From assembly GCF_004342445.1 (NCBI RefSeq), contig NZ_SLWW01000003.1:124001-188000 (forward strand): a stretch of 64,000 nt of DNA, read 5' to 3'. The translations under genes were made by a program, and so were the position numbers. Below the pieces are notes generated by a model. That model had not been told where the DNA came from and ran no database searches. It was given only the letters and a program-made list of their open reading frames with translations. Below are positions 56,028-64,000 of this stretch, piece after piece. Source of the stretch: Rhodovulum euryhalinum. GTDB taxonomy: Bacteria; Pseudomonadota; Alphaproteobacteria; Rhodobacterales; Rhodobacteraceae. Numbering within the stretch: the first letter of the stretch is position 1; every line of letters starts with the position of its first letter.

Positions 56028-57115
56028 GCGCGCCGCTTCTGGTGATCGCCGCGGGCGGCACGGGGGGGCACATGTTCCCCGCCCAGGCGCTGGCCGAGAC
56101 GATGCTGGCGCGCGGCTGGCGGGTGAAATTGTCGACCGACGCGCGGGGCGCGCGCTATGCGGGCGGTTTCCCCCGCGAGGTGGAGATCATGCGCGTCGCG
56201 GCCGACAGTCTGGCGCGCGGCGGGGCCGCCGAACGGATTGCCGCGCCCTTCCGTCTGGGTCTCGGGGTGCTGGCGACGCTGGTGAACATGCTGCGCGACC
56301 GGCCCAGCGTCGTGGCGGGCTTCGGCGGTTATCCATCCTTCCCGGCGCTGACCGCGGCCATCGCGCTGAAGCTGCCGCGGATGATCCACGAGCAGAACGG
56401 GGTGCTCGGCCGCGTCAACCAGCTTTATGCCAGACGCGTGCACGCGGTCGCCTGCGGCACCTGGCCCACCGACCTGCCGGACGGCGTCGAGGGCTGGCAC
56501 ACCGGCAACCCGGTGCGCGCGGCGGTGATGGACCGCGCGGGCGCCCCCTACATCCCGCCCGGCGATTACCCGATGAGCATCGTCGCGATCGGCGGCAGCC
56601 AGGGCGCGCGGGCGCTGTCGGACACTGTCCCCGCCGCCGTCGCCGCGCTGCCCGATGGGCTGCGCCGCCATGTCCGCGTCGCCCATCAGGCCCGCGAAGA
56701 AGACGTGGCGCGTGTCGTCGAGGCCTATGCGCGGGCGGGCGTCGAGGCCGAGGTGCGGCCCTTCTTCGACGATATCCCCAAGCGGCTGGCCGAGGCGCAG
56801 CTGGTGATTTCCCGCGCGGGCGCCTCGTCGATCGCGGATATCTCGGTGATCGGGCGGCCCGCGATCCTGATCCCGTACCCTTACGCGACGGGCGACCACC
56901 AGACTGCCAATGCCCGCGGGCTGGTCGAGGCGGGGGGCGCGATCCTTATCCCGGAATCGGCCCTTGACCCGGCCAGCCTGGCGGCGCAGATCGCCACGGT
57001 TCTAGACCAGCCCGAGGGGGCGTCGCAGATGTCGCGCGCCGCGCTGTCCTGCGGGCGGCCGGATGCGGCCGACCGGCTGGCCGAGATCGTCGAGGCGCTG
57101 GGCGGAAAGGGGTAA
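56024..57115 (+). CDS. murG: UDP-N-acetylglucosamine--undecaprenyl-pyrophosphoryl-muramoylpentapeptide transferase
   Basis: Converts lipid I to lipid II at the inner face of the membrane, 363 residues. GT-B fold: N-terminal [10 protein letters not shown] (11-20), the acceptor loop [11 protein letters not shown] and [11 protein letters not shown]. The C-terminal half has [10 protein letters not shown] for the UDP-GlcNAc pocket, and [10 protein letters not shown] and [14 protein letters not shown]. Starts in the ATGA overlap with ftsW and is followed by murC. Confidence 0.97.
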   Translation: MSAPLLVIAAGGTGGHMFPAQALAETMLARGWRVKLSTDARGARYAGGFPREVEIMRVAADSLARGGAAERIAAPFRLGLGVLATLVNMLRDRPSVVAGFGGYPSFPALTAAIALKLPRMIHEQNGVLGRVNQLYARRVHAVACGTWPTDLPDGVEGWHTGNPVRAAVMDRAGAPYIPPGDYPMSIVAIGGSQGARALSDTVPAAVAALPDGLRRHVRVAHQAREEDVARVVEAYARAGVEAEVRPFFDDIPKRLAEAQLVISRAGASSIADISVIGRPAILIPYPYATGDHQTANARGLVEAGGAILIPESALDPASLAAQIATVLDQPEGASQMSRAALSCGRPDAADRLAEIVEALGGKG

Positions 57116-57145
57116 GGCATGACTCTGGCACGAAGGATCGAGTGG

Positions 57146-58543
57146 ATGAACGCGGCGACCAAGCTTCCGACCGATGTCGGCCCGATCCATTTCGTGGGCA
57201 TCGGCGGCATCGGCATGTCGGGGATCGCCGAGGTGCTGTTGAACCTCGGCTACCGGGTGCAGGGATCGGACCTTAAGGCGTCGAAGATCACCGACCGGCT
57301 CAAGGCCCTGGGCGCGACGATCTTCGAGGGGCAGCGCGCCGAGAACCTGGACGGCGCCGCGGTCGTGGTGATCTCCTCCGCGATCAAGTCCGGCAACCCG
57401 GAGCTTGACGCCGCCCGCCTGCGCGGTCTGCCGGTGGTGCGCCGGGCCGACATGCTGGCCGAGCTGATGCGGCTGAAATCGAATGTCGCGGTCGCGGGCA
57501 CCCATGGCAAGACCACAACCACCACCATGGTCGCCACGCTGCTGGATGCGGGCGGGCTCGATCCGACCGTCATCAATGGCGGCATCATCCACGCCTATGG
57601 CTCGAACGCCCGGCTGGGCGCGGGCGAATGGATGGTGGTCGAGGCCGACGAATCCGACGGCACCTTCACCCGCCTGCCCGCCACCATCGCCATCGTCACC
57701 AACATCGACCCCGAGCACATGGAGCATTGGGGCGATTTCGACCGGCTGCGCCAGGGGTTCCTGGATTTCGTCTCGAACATCCCGTTCTACGGGCTCGCGG
57801 TCTGCTGCACCGACCATCCCGAGGTGCAGGCGCTGGTGGGCCGCGTCACCGACCGCAGGGTGGTGACCTTCGGCTTCAATTCGCAGGCGGATGTGCGCGC
57901 GGTGAACCTGACCTACAAGGCGGGCGTGGCGCAGTTCGACATCGCGCTGCAGGCCGAGGATATCCTGATCGAGGGCTGCACCCTGCCGATGCCGGGCGAT
58001 CACAACGTGTCGAACGCGCTGGCGGCCGTTGCCGTGGCCCGCCACCTCGGCATGAAGGGCGACGAGATCCGCGCGGCGCTGGCGCAGTTCAAGGGCGTGA
58101 ACCGGCGCTTCACCAGGGTCGGAGAGGTCGGCGGCGTCACCATCATCGACGATTACGGCCACCATCCGGTGGAGATCGCCGCCGTGCTGAGGGCCGCGCG
58201 GCAGGCCACCACGGGGCGCGTGATCGCGGTGCACCAGCCGCATCGCTACACCCGGCTTCATTCGCTGTTCGAGGAGTTCTGCACCTGTTTCAACGACGCC
58301 GACGTGGTCGGCATCGCCGAGGTCTATGCCGCGGGCGAGGACCCGATCCCCGGCATCAGCCGCGACGATCTGGTGGCGGGCCTGATCCGCCACGGCCACC
58401 GCCACGCCCACGCGATCCTGTGCGAGGACGATCTGGAACGCCTGGTGCGCGCCGAGGCCCGCCCGGGCGACATGGTGGTCTGCCTCGGCGCCGGCACGAT
58501 CAGCGCCTGGGCCAACGCCCTGCCGAAACGGCTGGAGGGCTAG
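57146..58543 (+). CDS. murC: UDP-N-acetylmuramate--L-alanine ligase
   Basis: ATP-dependent ligase adding the first peptide residue to UDP-MurNAc. Numbering from ATG 57146 (MNAATKLP, the usual family start with GAAGGA 9 bases upstream), 465 residues. GIGGIGMSG (UDP binding) is near residue 15, the P-loop GTHGKTT at 118-124 (Lys122), DESDGTF near 171, and DDYGHHP later. An ATG at 57119 would add nine residues. The gene after it is not the expected DUF2484 but an inserted pair. Confidence 0.96.
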   Translation: MNAATKLPTDVGPIHFVGIGGIGMSGIAEVLLNLGYRVQGSDLKASKITDRLKALGATIFEGQRAENLDGAAVVVISSAIKSGNPELDAARLRGLPVVRRADMLAELMRLKSNVAVAGTHGKTTTTTMVATLLDAGGLDPTVINGGIIHAYGSNARLGAGEWMVVEADESDGTFTRLPATIAIVTNIDPEHMEHWGDFDRLRQGFLDFVSNIPFYGLAVCCTDHPEVQALVGRVTDRRVVTFGFNSQADVRAVNLTYKAGVAQFDIALQAEDILIEGCTLPMPGDHNVSNALAAVAVARHLGMKGDEIRAALAQFKGVNRRFTRVGEVGGVTIIDDYGHHPVEIAAVLRAARQATTGRVIAVHQPHRYTRLHSLFEEFCTCFNDADVVGIAEVYAAGEDPIPGISRDDLVAGLIRHGHRHAHAILCEDDLERLVRAEARPGDMVVCLGAGTISAWANALPKRLEG

Positions 58544-58555
58544 GGGCGGAGGTCG

Positions 58556-60142
58556 ATGGTCGAGATCGCGGAGATTAGGGACGGAAAGACGTTCCGGGCC
58601 TGGCTCGACCAGGAAGATCTGCCGCGAGAGGCGATGGTGGCGCTGGCGCATCGCGCGGCGATGCGGGTTTTGCCGGTTTGGTGGTCCGAGGTTGAGACTG
58701 CGGACTGGGCGCGCAAACGTGAGTTGACAGCGCTTCCGGTCTGCCGCACGCTCTTGACATCGGGATCCTCTGCGTGCGCAGAGGATCCCGATGTCAAAGG
58801 TCGGCTCGCCGCCGCCTCCTCCTCCGCCGCCGCCGCCGCCTCCTCCGCCTTCGCCGACGCCTCCTCCTCCGCCGCCGCCGCCGCCTCCTCCTCCGCCGCC
58901 GCCGCCGCCTCCTCCGCCTTCGCCTTCGCCGACGCCGCCGACGCCGACGCCTTCGCCGCCGCCGCCGCCGCCTCCTCCTCCGCCGCCGACGCCGCCGACG
59001 CCGTCTGGGCTGCGCTGCGCGAGGATTGCGCCGCAGGTGCCGACGTTCCGCAGCTCGTGGCCGCCCCCCTGTGGCACGCGGCCGAACGGCCCTTCGACGC
59101 GCCATGGCAAAGCCTGCGCGCCACATACCCGCCCGACGGCGACCATCCCTGGGCCTTCTGGATCGACTGGTATCAACGCGCCCTCGACGGCACCGAGACC
59201 CGCTGGGACCTGCTGCGCCGCATCGCGCTGATCGACGACGCCATCTGGGAGGCCGGCCCCGACGCCGTCGCCGCCGAAATCGCGCGGTTGCAGGGACAGG
59301 AGCGGGCGCAGGAGATCATCGACCAGACGCCCTACGGCCTGCGCGTGGTGGCCCGGCCGCGCAAGGGCGTTCTGGTCTCGGAACCGGCCGAAGTGGTTGA
59401 CCTGTCCGAGATCGTCGAGCGTATCCGGCAGGCGCTGAAGGATTTCACCGCCCGCTGCCGCCGCGACAAGTCGGCGAACCGGCTGGGTCCGCAGATGAAG
59501 ACGGCGCTCGATCCCGCCATTTCGGATCTGCGCCGCGACCTGCGCCGCCATGCCACCGACCCGCACCAGTTGTTCGATGCCCTGCGCCACGCCCAGAACG
59601 AGCTTGCGCGCACCGCCCATCGCGAGGGCTTCCCGAACGAGGGCGCCGTCGAGCGGCTGACGGACGAGTTGCAGACCCTGCGCGAGGACATCGCCGTCGC
59701 CGCGCCCTCGGTGGTGGAGGTCGAACGCAAGCGGCTCGACGTCCGGCTCAGGCTGGTGTCGCAGGACCACAAGCTTGCCGCCCTTCGCCTGCTTGCCGGG
59801 CTGGGCGCGGACAGCGAAGGCTTCCTGCGCATCGCCACGCAACAGGCGCTTCTGACCGTTCTCGATGAGGGCGCCGATGACGAGGCGCGCCGCAACGCGT
59901 GGTATTTCATGCTGGCGATCGTGCCGCGCGGTGCCCGCGAGATGACCCGCGCCGAACTTGAGCCAGCCACCCCGAAGAAGGCGAAGGACTTTCTGGACGG
60001 GGTAGCACAGACCGGCGACAAGCTTGCGAAGATCGACAAGGGCGTCGACGCCTTGCAGGAGATGGTGCCCGAGGGGGTCGACTGGGTGACCGAGGCATGG
60101 ACCCAGATCGGGTCCGGAAACCTCTGGGGGTTGCTCGGATGA
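58556..60142 (+). CDS. 528-aa protein with an Ala/Ser/Asp codon-repeat tract
   Basis: Unrecognised soluble protein. An N-terminal 80 residues (EIRDGKTFRAWL...HRAAMRVLPVWW) precedes a low-complexity tract about 85-152 made only of Ala, Ser, Phe and Asp. Then come WAALREDC, a Trp-rich block (WAFWIDWYQRALDGTETRWDLL, near 198-220) and a helical C-terminal half with possible coiled coil (275-400). Proteins with this head, an Ala-rich repeat and a WxxWYxxRL-type block occur in other alphaproteobacteria as hypothetical proteins. A 44-bp palindrome lies in codons 67-81. The stop overlaps the permease start as ATGA. It sits 12 bases after murC, inside the dcw cluster. Confidence 0.7.
   Translation: MVEIAEIRDGKTFRAWLDQEDLPREAMVALAHRAAMRVLPVWWSEVETADWARKRELTALPVCRTLLTSGSSACAEDPDVKGRLAAASSSAAAAASSAFADASSSAAAAASSSAAAAASSAFAFADAADADAFAAAAAASSSAADAADAVWAALREDCAAGADVPQLVAAPLWHAAERPFDAPWQSLRATYPPDGDHPWAFWIDWYQRALDGTETRWDLLRRIALIDDAIWEAGPDAVAAEIARLQGQERAQEIIDQTPYGLRVVARPRKGVLVSEPAEVVDLSEIVERIRQALKDFTARCRRDKSANRLGPQMKTALDPAISDLRRDLRRHATDPHQLFDALRHAQNELARTAHREGFPNEGAVERLTDELQTLREDIAVAAPSVVEVERKRLDVRLRLVSQDHKLAALRLLAGLGADSEGFLRIATQQALLTVLDEGADDEARRNAWYFMLAIVPRGAREMTRAELEPATPKKAKDFLDGVAQTGDKLAKIDKGVDALQEMVPEGVDWVTEAWTQIGSGNLWGLLG
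58754..58797. repeat. 44-bp perfect-arm palindrome
   Basis: Two 21-nt arms (58754-58774 and 58777-58797) are exact reverse complements around TG. The outer ends read TTGACA on both strands and each arm contains GGATCC. It lies inside the coding sequence, 2 codons before the repeat tract. Confidence 0.95.
58804..59007 (+). repeat. triplet-repeat tract of GCC/TCC/TTC/GAC codons
   Basis: About 200 bases in which every codon of the 528-aa frame is GCC, TCC, TTC or GAC, with internal near-duplicate blocks. All six frames stay open, producing spurious poly-Pro, poly-Arg and poly-Gly frames. Such tracts are slippage-prone, so length may vary between strains. Confidence 0.9.
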
Positions 60143-61326
60143 CCGAAACCCTCAAGCGGCGCATCGGCCTTCCGCTTCTGACCGCCTACGGGATCGGCGT
60201 CATCGTGGGCGCGGGCATTTATGTGCTGGTGGGGGCGGTCGCGGGCGTGGTGGGGGTGTGGACGCCGCTGGCCTTCCTGCTGGCGGGGCTTGTCGCGGCG
60301 CCCTCGGCCCTGTCCTACGCAGAGCTTTCCGCCCGCATCCCCGAGGCCGCGGGCGAGGCGGCCTATGTCGAGCAGGGGCTGGGGCTGCACGGGCTGGCGG
60401 TCTTTGCGGGACTGGCCATTGTCGTTGCGGGCACGGTCTCGGCCGCCGCGGTGCTGCGGGGCGGCACCGGGTATCTGGTCGCGGCCACGGGCCTGCCCTT
60501 TGCGCCGCTTCTGGTGGCGCTGGGGGCGGGGCTGGTGCTTGTCGCCGTTGTCGGCGTACTGGAAAGCATGGCCTTTGCGGCGGTGCTGACGGCGGTGGAA
60601 CTGATCGGCCTTGGGCTTGTCCTCTACGCGGGCGTGCAGGCCGAGCCGGTGGCGGACTGGCCCGCGCCCGGGCCGCTGCCGCTTGCGGGGATGGGGCTGG
60701 CCACGGTGCTGGCCTTCTACGCCTTCATCGGCTTCGAGGACATGGTGAACATGGCCGAAGAGGTGGCCGACCCCGCCCGAACCGTGCCACGCGCGATCAT
60801 GCTGGCGCTCGCCGTCACGACGCTGATCTATGTCGTGGTCTCCCTGGTCACCGTGCGCGCGGTGCCCGTGGCGGATCTGGCCGCAAGCGATCGTCCGCTG
60901 GCGCTGGTGTGGGAAAAGGGGGTCGGCGGGTCGGCGGTGTTCCTGTCGGTGATCGCGGGGCTGGCCGCGCTCAACGGCGTGCTGGCGCAGGTGGTGATGG
61001 CGGCGCGGGTCCTGTTCGGCCTGGGAAGGGGCGAGCCGCGCCTTGCCGCCTTTCACCACGCCCATCCGCGGTTCGGCACGCCGGTCCTGGGAACGCTGAT
61101 GGTGGGCGGCGTCGTGGTCGCCACGGCGCTGGCGCTGCCGGTGGCGGCGCTGGCGGGCGCGACCTCGGTGGTGCTGTTGATGGTGTTCGCGCTGGTCAAC
61201 CTGTCGCTGATCGCGCTGAAGCGCCGCGCGCCAGATGCGCCGTTCAGGGTGCCGGTCTGGGTGCCCTGGGCCGGGCTGGTCACCGCGCTTGCCGCGCTTG
61301 CGCTGTCGTTCGGGGGGATCGCATGA
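60139..61326 (+). CDS. APC-superfamily amino-acid permease
   Basis: 395 residues, about twelve membrane helices. The N-terminal GIGVIVGAGIYVLVGAVAG is the unwound TM1 substrate motif, SYAELSARIPEAAGEAAYVE follows in TM2, and GFEDMVNMAEEVADPARTVPRAI is the TM6-7 consensus. It imports an amino acid or polyamine, which one is unknown. It begins in an ATGA overlap with the 528-aa gene, so the two form an inserted, translation-coupled pair in the dcw cluster. Confidence 0.87.
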   Translation: MTETLKRRIGLPLLTAYGIGVIVGAGIYVLVGAVAGVVGVWTPLAFLLAGLVAAPSALSYAELSARIPEAAGEAAYVEQGLGLHGLAVFAGLAIVVAGTVSAAAVLRGGTGYLVAATGLPFAPLLVALGAGLVLVAVVGVLESMAFAAVLTAVELIGLGLVLYAGVQAEPVADWPAPGPLPLAGMGLATVLAFYAFIGFEDMVNMAEEVADPARTVPRAIMLALAVTTLIYVVVSLVTVRAVPVADLAASDRPLALVWEKGVGGSAVFLSVIAGLAALNGVLAQVVMAARVLFGLGRGEPRLAAFHHAHPRFGTPVLGTLMVGGVVVATALALPVAALAGATSVVLLMVFALVNLSLIALKRRAPDAPFRVPVWVPWAGLVTALAALALSFGGIA

Positions 61327-61394
61327 CCGACAGGAAGGGTGCCGTCCGCGCCGCCAGTGCCGCGACGGGAACAGGTTCGGAGGGAAGGGAATGA
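61323..61394 (+). CDS. possible 23-codon ORF bridging the permease and DUF2484 genes
   Basis: ATG at 61323 overlaps the permease stop (ATGA), and its TGA at 61392 overlaps the DUF2484 start (ATGA). GGGGGA lies 4 bases upstream. The peptide (MTDRKGAVRAASAATG...) is basic and unremarkable. It could be a coupling leader or chance; codon use is uninformative at this length. Confidence 0.3.
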   Translation: MTDRKGAVRAASAATGTGSEGRE

Positions 61395-61651
61395 ACGCCT
61401 CGCTGGTTCTGGCCTGTCTCTGGGTCATCGTCGCGGCTGCGCTCGGCGGCCTGCCCGAGCGGTTCCACTGGCCCGCGGCCTACGGGCTCATCGCGGTCGG
61501 CATCCCGATCCTCGGCTTCGTCACCTACCAGAACGGCCCGTTCCTGGGGCTGGTCGCGCTGGCGGCGGGCTGTTCGGTGCTGCGCTGGCCGCTGCTCTAT
61601 TTCGGCCGCTGGATGATGCGCCCCCTGCGCCGCCGGCAGCGGGAGGAATGA
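61391..61651 (+). CDS. DUF2484 family small membrane protein
   Basis: 86 residues, three hydrophobic helices: [39 protein letters not shown] and [23 protein letters not shown]2484 proteins are almost always encoded next to murB in Rhodobacteraceae, hinting at a cell-wall role, but no activity is known. GGAGGGAAGGGA precedes the ATG. It overlaps the next gene by 4 bases. Confidence 0.85.
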   Translation: MNASLVLACLWVIVAAALGGLPERFHWPAAYGLIAVGIPILGFVTYQNGPFLGLVALAAGCSVLRWPLLYFGRWMMRPLRRRQREE

Positions 61652-61926
61652 CGGGCCTGTCCGTTCTTCTGGCCTATGCCGGTTGGGCCGCGGCGCCCCT
61701 GGTGGCCTATGCCGCGCTGTCGCATGGTCTGCGGCGGGCAGGGCGGGGGTTCCTTGTGCTGCTTGCTGGCTATTCCGCCCTCGTCTGGCTGACCTGGGCC
61801 GCGCTGAGGGCCGGGACCGCCGCCGCCAGCGTGGCGCCCGTGGCGGTTCTGGTTCCCTGGGCGGGCGTTGCGGTGCTGTCGCTGCTGCTTTATGCGCTCG
61901 GCGCATGGATCGGAGGCGGCGAATGA
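61648..61926 (+). CDS. small membrane protein between DUF2484 and murB
   Basis: 92 residues with three hydrophobic helices (about 5-22, 33-53, 62-86). No family recognised. GGGAGG lies immediately before the ATG, and both ends overlap their neighbours by ATGA, so it is cotranslated with DUF2484 and murB. A structural or accessory envelope protein is likely, with no direct evidence. Confidence 0.7.
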   Translation: MTGLSVLLAYAGWAAAPLVAYAALSHGLRRAGRGFLVLLAGYSALVWLTWAALRAGTAAASVAPVAVLVPWAGVAVLSLLLYALGAWIGGGE

Positions 61927-62855
61927 CCGAGATGCCCGCGGTGCGCGGCACCCTGACCGAGAACCGGCCGCTGGCCGATCTGACATGGCTGCGCGTCGGC
62001 GGCCCGGCGGACTGGCTGTTCCAGCCTGCGGATGCCGAGGATCTGGCCGCGTTCCTGGCCGCTTTGCCCGCCGATGTGCCGGTGTTCCCGATGGGCGTGG
62101 GGTCGAACCTGATCGTGCGCGATGGCGGCATCCGCGGCGTGGTGATCCGGCTGGGGCGCGCGTTCAACGGCATTGCGGTCGAGGGCTGCCGCGTCACCGC
62201 CGGTGCGGCCGCGCTGGATGCCCATGTGGCGCGCCGGGCCGCCGAGGCGGGGGTTGACCTGACCTTCCTGCGCACGATCCCCGGCGCCGTGGGTGGCGCT
62301 GTGCGGATGAACGCGGGCTGCTATGGACGCTATGTGGCTGATATCTTCGTTTCGGCGCGGGCGGTGACGCGGGATGGGAAGATCGTGACGCTGGGTGCCG
62401 GGGATCTGGATTTTCGCTATCGCCAGACCGACCTGCCAGAGGGCTGGGTGCTGATCGAGGCCACCTTCGAGGGGCCGCCGGGCGATCCCGCGGCGCTTGC
62501 GGCGGCAATGGAAGACCAGCTTGCGAAGCGCGACGCGACCCAGCCGACGAAGGAGCGCAGCGCGGGGTCGACCTTCCGCAATCCCGCCGGGTTCAGCTCG
62601 ACGGGGCGGGCCGACGATACCCATGACCTGAAGGCCTGGGCGGTGATCGACGCGGCGGGGATGCGGGGCGCGCGCCGGGGTGGGGCGCAGATGTCCGCGA
62701 AGCACTCGAACTTCCTGATAAATACCGGCGGCGCCTCTGCGGCCGACCTCGAGGGCCTTGGCGAGGAGGTCCGAAAAAGGGTTTTTCAAAACTGTGGAAT
62801 ACAGTTAGAGTGGGAAATCATGAGGGTCGGCGAACCGGCCCCGGAAAACGACTGA
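61923..62855 (+). CDS. murB: UDP-N-acetylenolpyruvoylglucosamine reductase
   Basis: FAD/NADPH enzyme producing UDP-MurNAc, 310 residues. [13 protein letters not shown] and [20 protein letters not shown] bind [18 protein letters not shown] follows. GSTFRNP carries the catalytic Ser proton donor, and AKHSNFLIN and IQLEWEI near the end carry the active-site Glu (type I). Starts in an ATGA overlap with the small membrane gene. Confidence 0.96.
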   Translation: MTEMPAVRGTLTENRPLADLTWLRVGGPADWLFQPADAEDLAAFLAALPADVPVFPMGVGSNLIVRDGGIRGVVIRLGRAFNGIAVEGCRVTAGAAALDAHVARRAAEAGVDLTFLRTIPGAVGGAVRMNAGCYGRYVADIFVSARAVTRDGKIVTLGAGDLDFRYRQTDLPEGWVLIEATFEGPPGDPAALAAAMEDQLAKRDATQPTKERSAGSTFRNPAGFSSTGRADDTHDLKAWAVIDAAGMRGARRGGAQMSAKHSNFLINTGGASAADLEGLGEEVRKRVFQNCGIQLEWEIMRVGEPAPEND

Positions 62856-62889
62856 AGGGGCCGCAAGACGCCCCGGGAAAGAGGCAGAG

Positions 62890-63813
62890 TTGGCGGGCAA
62901 GTCGAGCGGGACAGCCCTCCGCGTGGCGGTATTGTTGGGCGGCCCCTCGGCCGAGCGAGAGGTGTCGCTGTCCTCCGGGCGCGAATGCGCCGCAGCCCTG
63001 CGCGGGGAAGGCTTTGACGTGGTCGAGATTGATGCGGGGCAGGATCTGCCTGCGCGTCTTGCCGCCTGTGCCCCCGACGTTGCCTTCAACGCGCTGCATG
63101 GCCGCTGGGGCGAGGATGGGTGCGTCCAGGGCCTGCTGGAATGGCTGCGGATCCCCTATACCCATTCGGGCGTGCTGGCCTCGGCGCTGGCGATGGACAA
63201 GCAGCGGTCCAAGGACGCGTTCCGCGCCGCGGGCCTGCCCGTGGTCGACAGCGTTCTGGCCACCCGCGACGAGGTGTCGGCGCGTCACGTGATGGCGCCG
63301 CCCTATGTGGTCAAGCCCAACAACGAGGGATCGTCGGTCGGCATCCACATCGTGCATGCCGACGCCAATACGCCGCCGCGGCTTGGCCCCGAGATGCCCG
63401 ATGTGGTGATGGTCGAGACCTATGCCCCGGGGCGTGAACTGACCACCACCGTCATGGGCGACCGGGCGCTGACCGTCACCGACATCCTGACCGATGGCTG
63501 GTACGACTATCACGCCAAGTACGCGCAGGGCGGCTCGCGCCATGTCGTTCCGGCGGATCTGCCCGGCGACGTGTTCGACGCCTGCCTCGACTACGCGGTC
63601 CGCGCTCATCGGGCGCTGGGCTGCCGGGGCCTGAGCCGCACCGATTTCCGCTGGGACGAGGCCCGCGGCCTGGACGGGCTGATCCTGCTGGAAACCAACA
63701 CCCAGCCCGGCATGACCCCCACCTCGCTGTCCCCCGAACAGGCCCGCCATTGCGGCATCCCGTTCGGCGCGCTCTGCCGCTGGATCGTGGAGGACGCATC
63801 ATGTGCGCGGTGA
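62890..63813 (+). CDS. ddl: D-alanine--D-alanine ligase
   Basis: ATP-grasp ligase making the D-Ala-D-Ala terminus of the peptidoglycan peptide, 307 residues (DdlB type). [14 protein letters not shown] (17-30), [27 protein letters not shown] (ATP-grasp loop), and the C-terminal [13 protein letters not shown] with metal ligands. TTG 62890 is the start, with GAGGCAGAG upstream; a GTG about 12 codons later would cut into the first strand. It overlaps ftsQ by 13 bases. Confidence 0.95.
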   Translation: MAGKSSGTALRVAVLLGGPSAEREVSLSSGRECAAALRGEGFDVVEIDAGQDLPARLAACAPDVAFNALHGRWGEDGCVQGLLEWLRIPYTHSGVLASALAMDKQRSKDAFRAAGLPVVDSVLATRDEVSARHVMAPPYVVKPNNEGSSVGIHIVHADANTPPRLGPEMPDVVMVETYAPGRELTTTVMGDRALTVTDILTDGWYDYHAKYAQGGSRHVVPADLPGDVFDACLDYAVRAHRALGCRGLSRTDFRWDEARGLDGLILLETNTQPGMTPTSLSPEQARHCGIPFGALCRWIVEDASCAR

Positions 63814-64000
63814 TCCTGCCCCCGCGCGATCCGGCGCCGTCGCGCTGGGCCTACCGGCTGCAACGCCTGTGGTTGACACCGCTGTTCCGGACCGCGGTGC
63901 TGAAGGGGCTGCCGCTGGCCGTCCTGCTGGCGATCCCGGCCGGATGGCTGGCCGATGCCGACCGGCGCGAGGCCCTGCGGGCCGAGGTGGCCGACATTCG
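63801..64000 (+). CDS. ftsQ: cell division protein FtsQ (5' part)
   Basis: First 66 residues only; the frame runs off the window. [21 protein letters not shown] and a single membrane helix (about 37-52, [15 protein letters not shown]) match the FtsQ N-terminus of this family, with the POTRA domain expected beyond. The position after ddl is the standard dcw order. ATG 63801 lies within the end of ddl. It links peptidoglycan synthesis to the divisome in the inner membrane. Confidence 0.88.
   Translation, partial: MCAVILPPRDPAPSRWAYRLQRLWLTPLFRTAVLKGLPLAVLLAIPAGWLADADRREALRAEVADI

Noticed and set aside
58791-59231. Poly-proline frame starting MSKVGS, and poly-Arg and poly-Gly frames over the same stretch
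   Set aside because: They are by-products of the GCC/TCC/GAC triplet tract, which has no stops in any frame. Only the 528-aa frame continues into sensible, non-repetitive protein with normal codon use.
57002-59842. 946-codon antisense frame across murC and the repeat gene
   Set aside because: It mirrors murC and the triplet tract, has no domain, and reflects high G+C with few stops on the opposite strand.

Overview
The window is about 67% G+C, densely packed, and reads as chromosomal DNA of an alphaproteobacterium of the Rhodobacteraceae type. The basis is gene content and order: a cdd-deoA-deoB-add-upp salvage operon; a MerR-controlled acyl-CoA dehydrogenase/GST/thiolase/fadJ beta-oxidation cluster; scoA/scoB; topA-dprA-tldD; thrC-M16 peptidase-GNAT; and the ftsW-murG-murC...DUF2484-murB-ddl-ftsQ part of the division/cell-wall (dcw) cluster. 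I do not assign a genus. No phage, CRISPR array, rRNA or tRNA was seen.

Layout. 1-2.9 kb: 3' part of a sensor kinase, then prpE. 3-7.6 kb: nucleoside salvage operon. 7.6-12.4 kb: SPOR protein, a degenerate M48-like membrane protein, an acyl-CoA synthetase and a Hint-domain protein. 12.3-19.7 kb: beta-oxidation cluster with a small RHH-like protein and two tandem MerR regulators with a candidate operator. 19.7-27 kb: Mn/heavy-metal type permease, two hotdog thioesterases and a MATE exporter, an AstE-type deacylase, an M48 peptidase, a YjgN membrane protein and an SMR exporter. 27-32 kb: typA, 5'-nucleotidase, DUF952, pyrD. 32.4-35.5 kb: DprE2-like, DprE1-like and flippase-like genes in one operon. 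35.7-37.8 kb: secreted protein, then scoA and scoB with a low-G+C small membrane ORF between them. 37.8-43.7 kb: topA, dprA, a structured intergenic region with duplicated CtrA-like boxes, tldD. 43.9-47.2 kb: thrC, M16 peptidase, GNAT. 47.2-53.5 kb: ornithine decarboxylase behind a speF-type leader, dapE, rnr, lytic transglycosylase. 53.5-54.9 kb: non-coding, with an inverted-flank repeat element and a decayed dnaE2 (imuC) remnant. 54.9-64 kb: ftsW-murG-murC, an inserted Ala/Ser-repeat protein and amino-acid permease, DUF2484, murB, ddl, start of ftsQ.

The items most worth a second look are not classical genes. (1) Two copies of an intergenic module near 16.5 and 53.6 kb share a 41-nt core, and each is followed by a GC-rich hairpin and flanked by long inverted repeats. 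(2) A potential multi-stem RNA lies upstream of dprA, with the same CtrA-like box in front of both. (3) A 60-codon, Trp-rich, 48% G+C ORF is wedged between scoA and scoB. (4) A 44-bp near-perfect palindrome abuts an all-C-ending codon repeat tract inside a gene that interrupts the dcw cluster. (5) A DprE1/DprE2-like epimerase pair occurs with a flippase in a Gram-negative genome.
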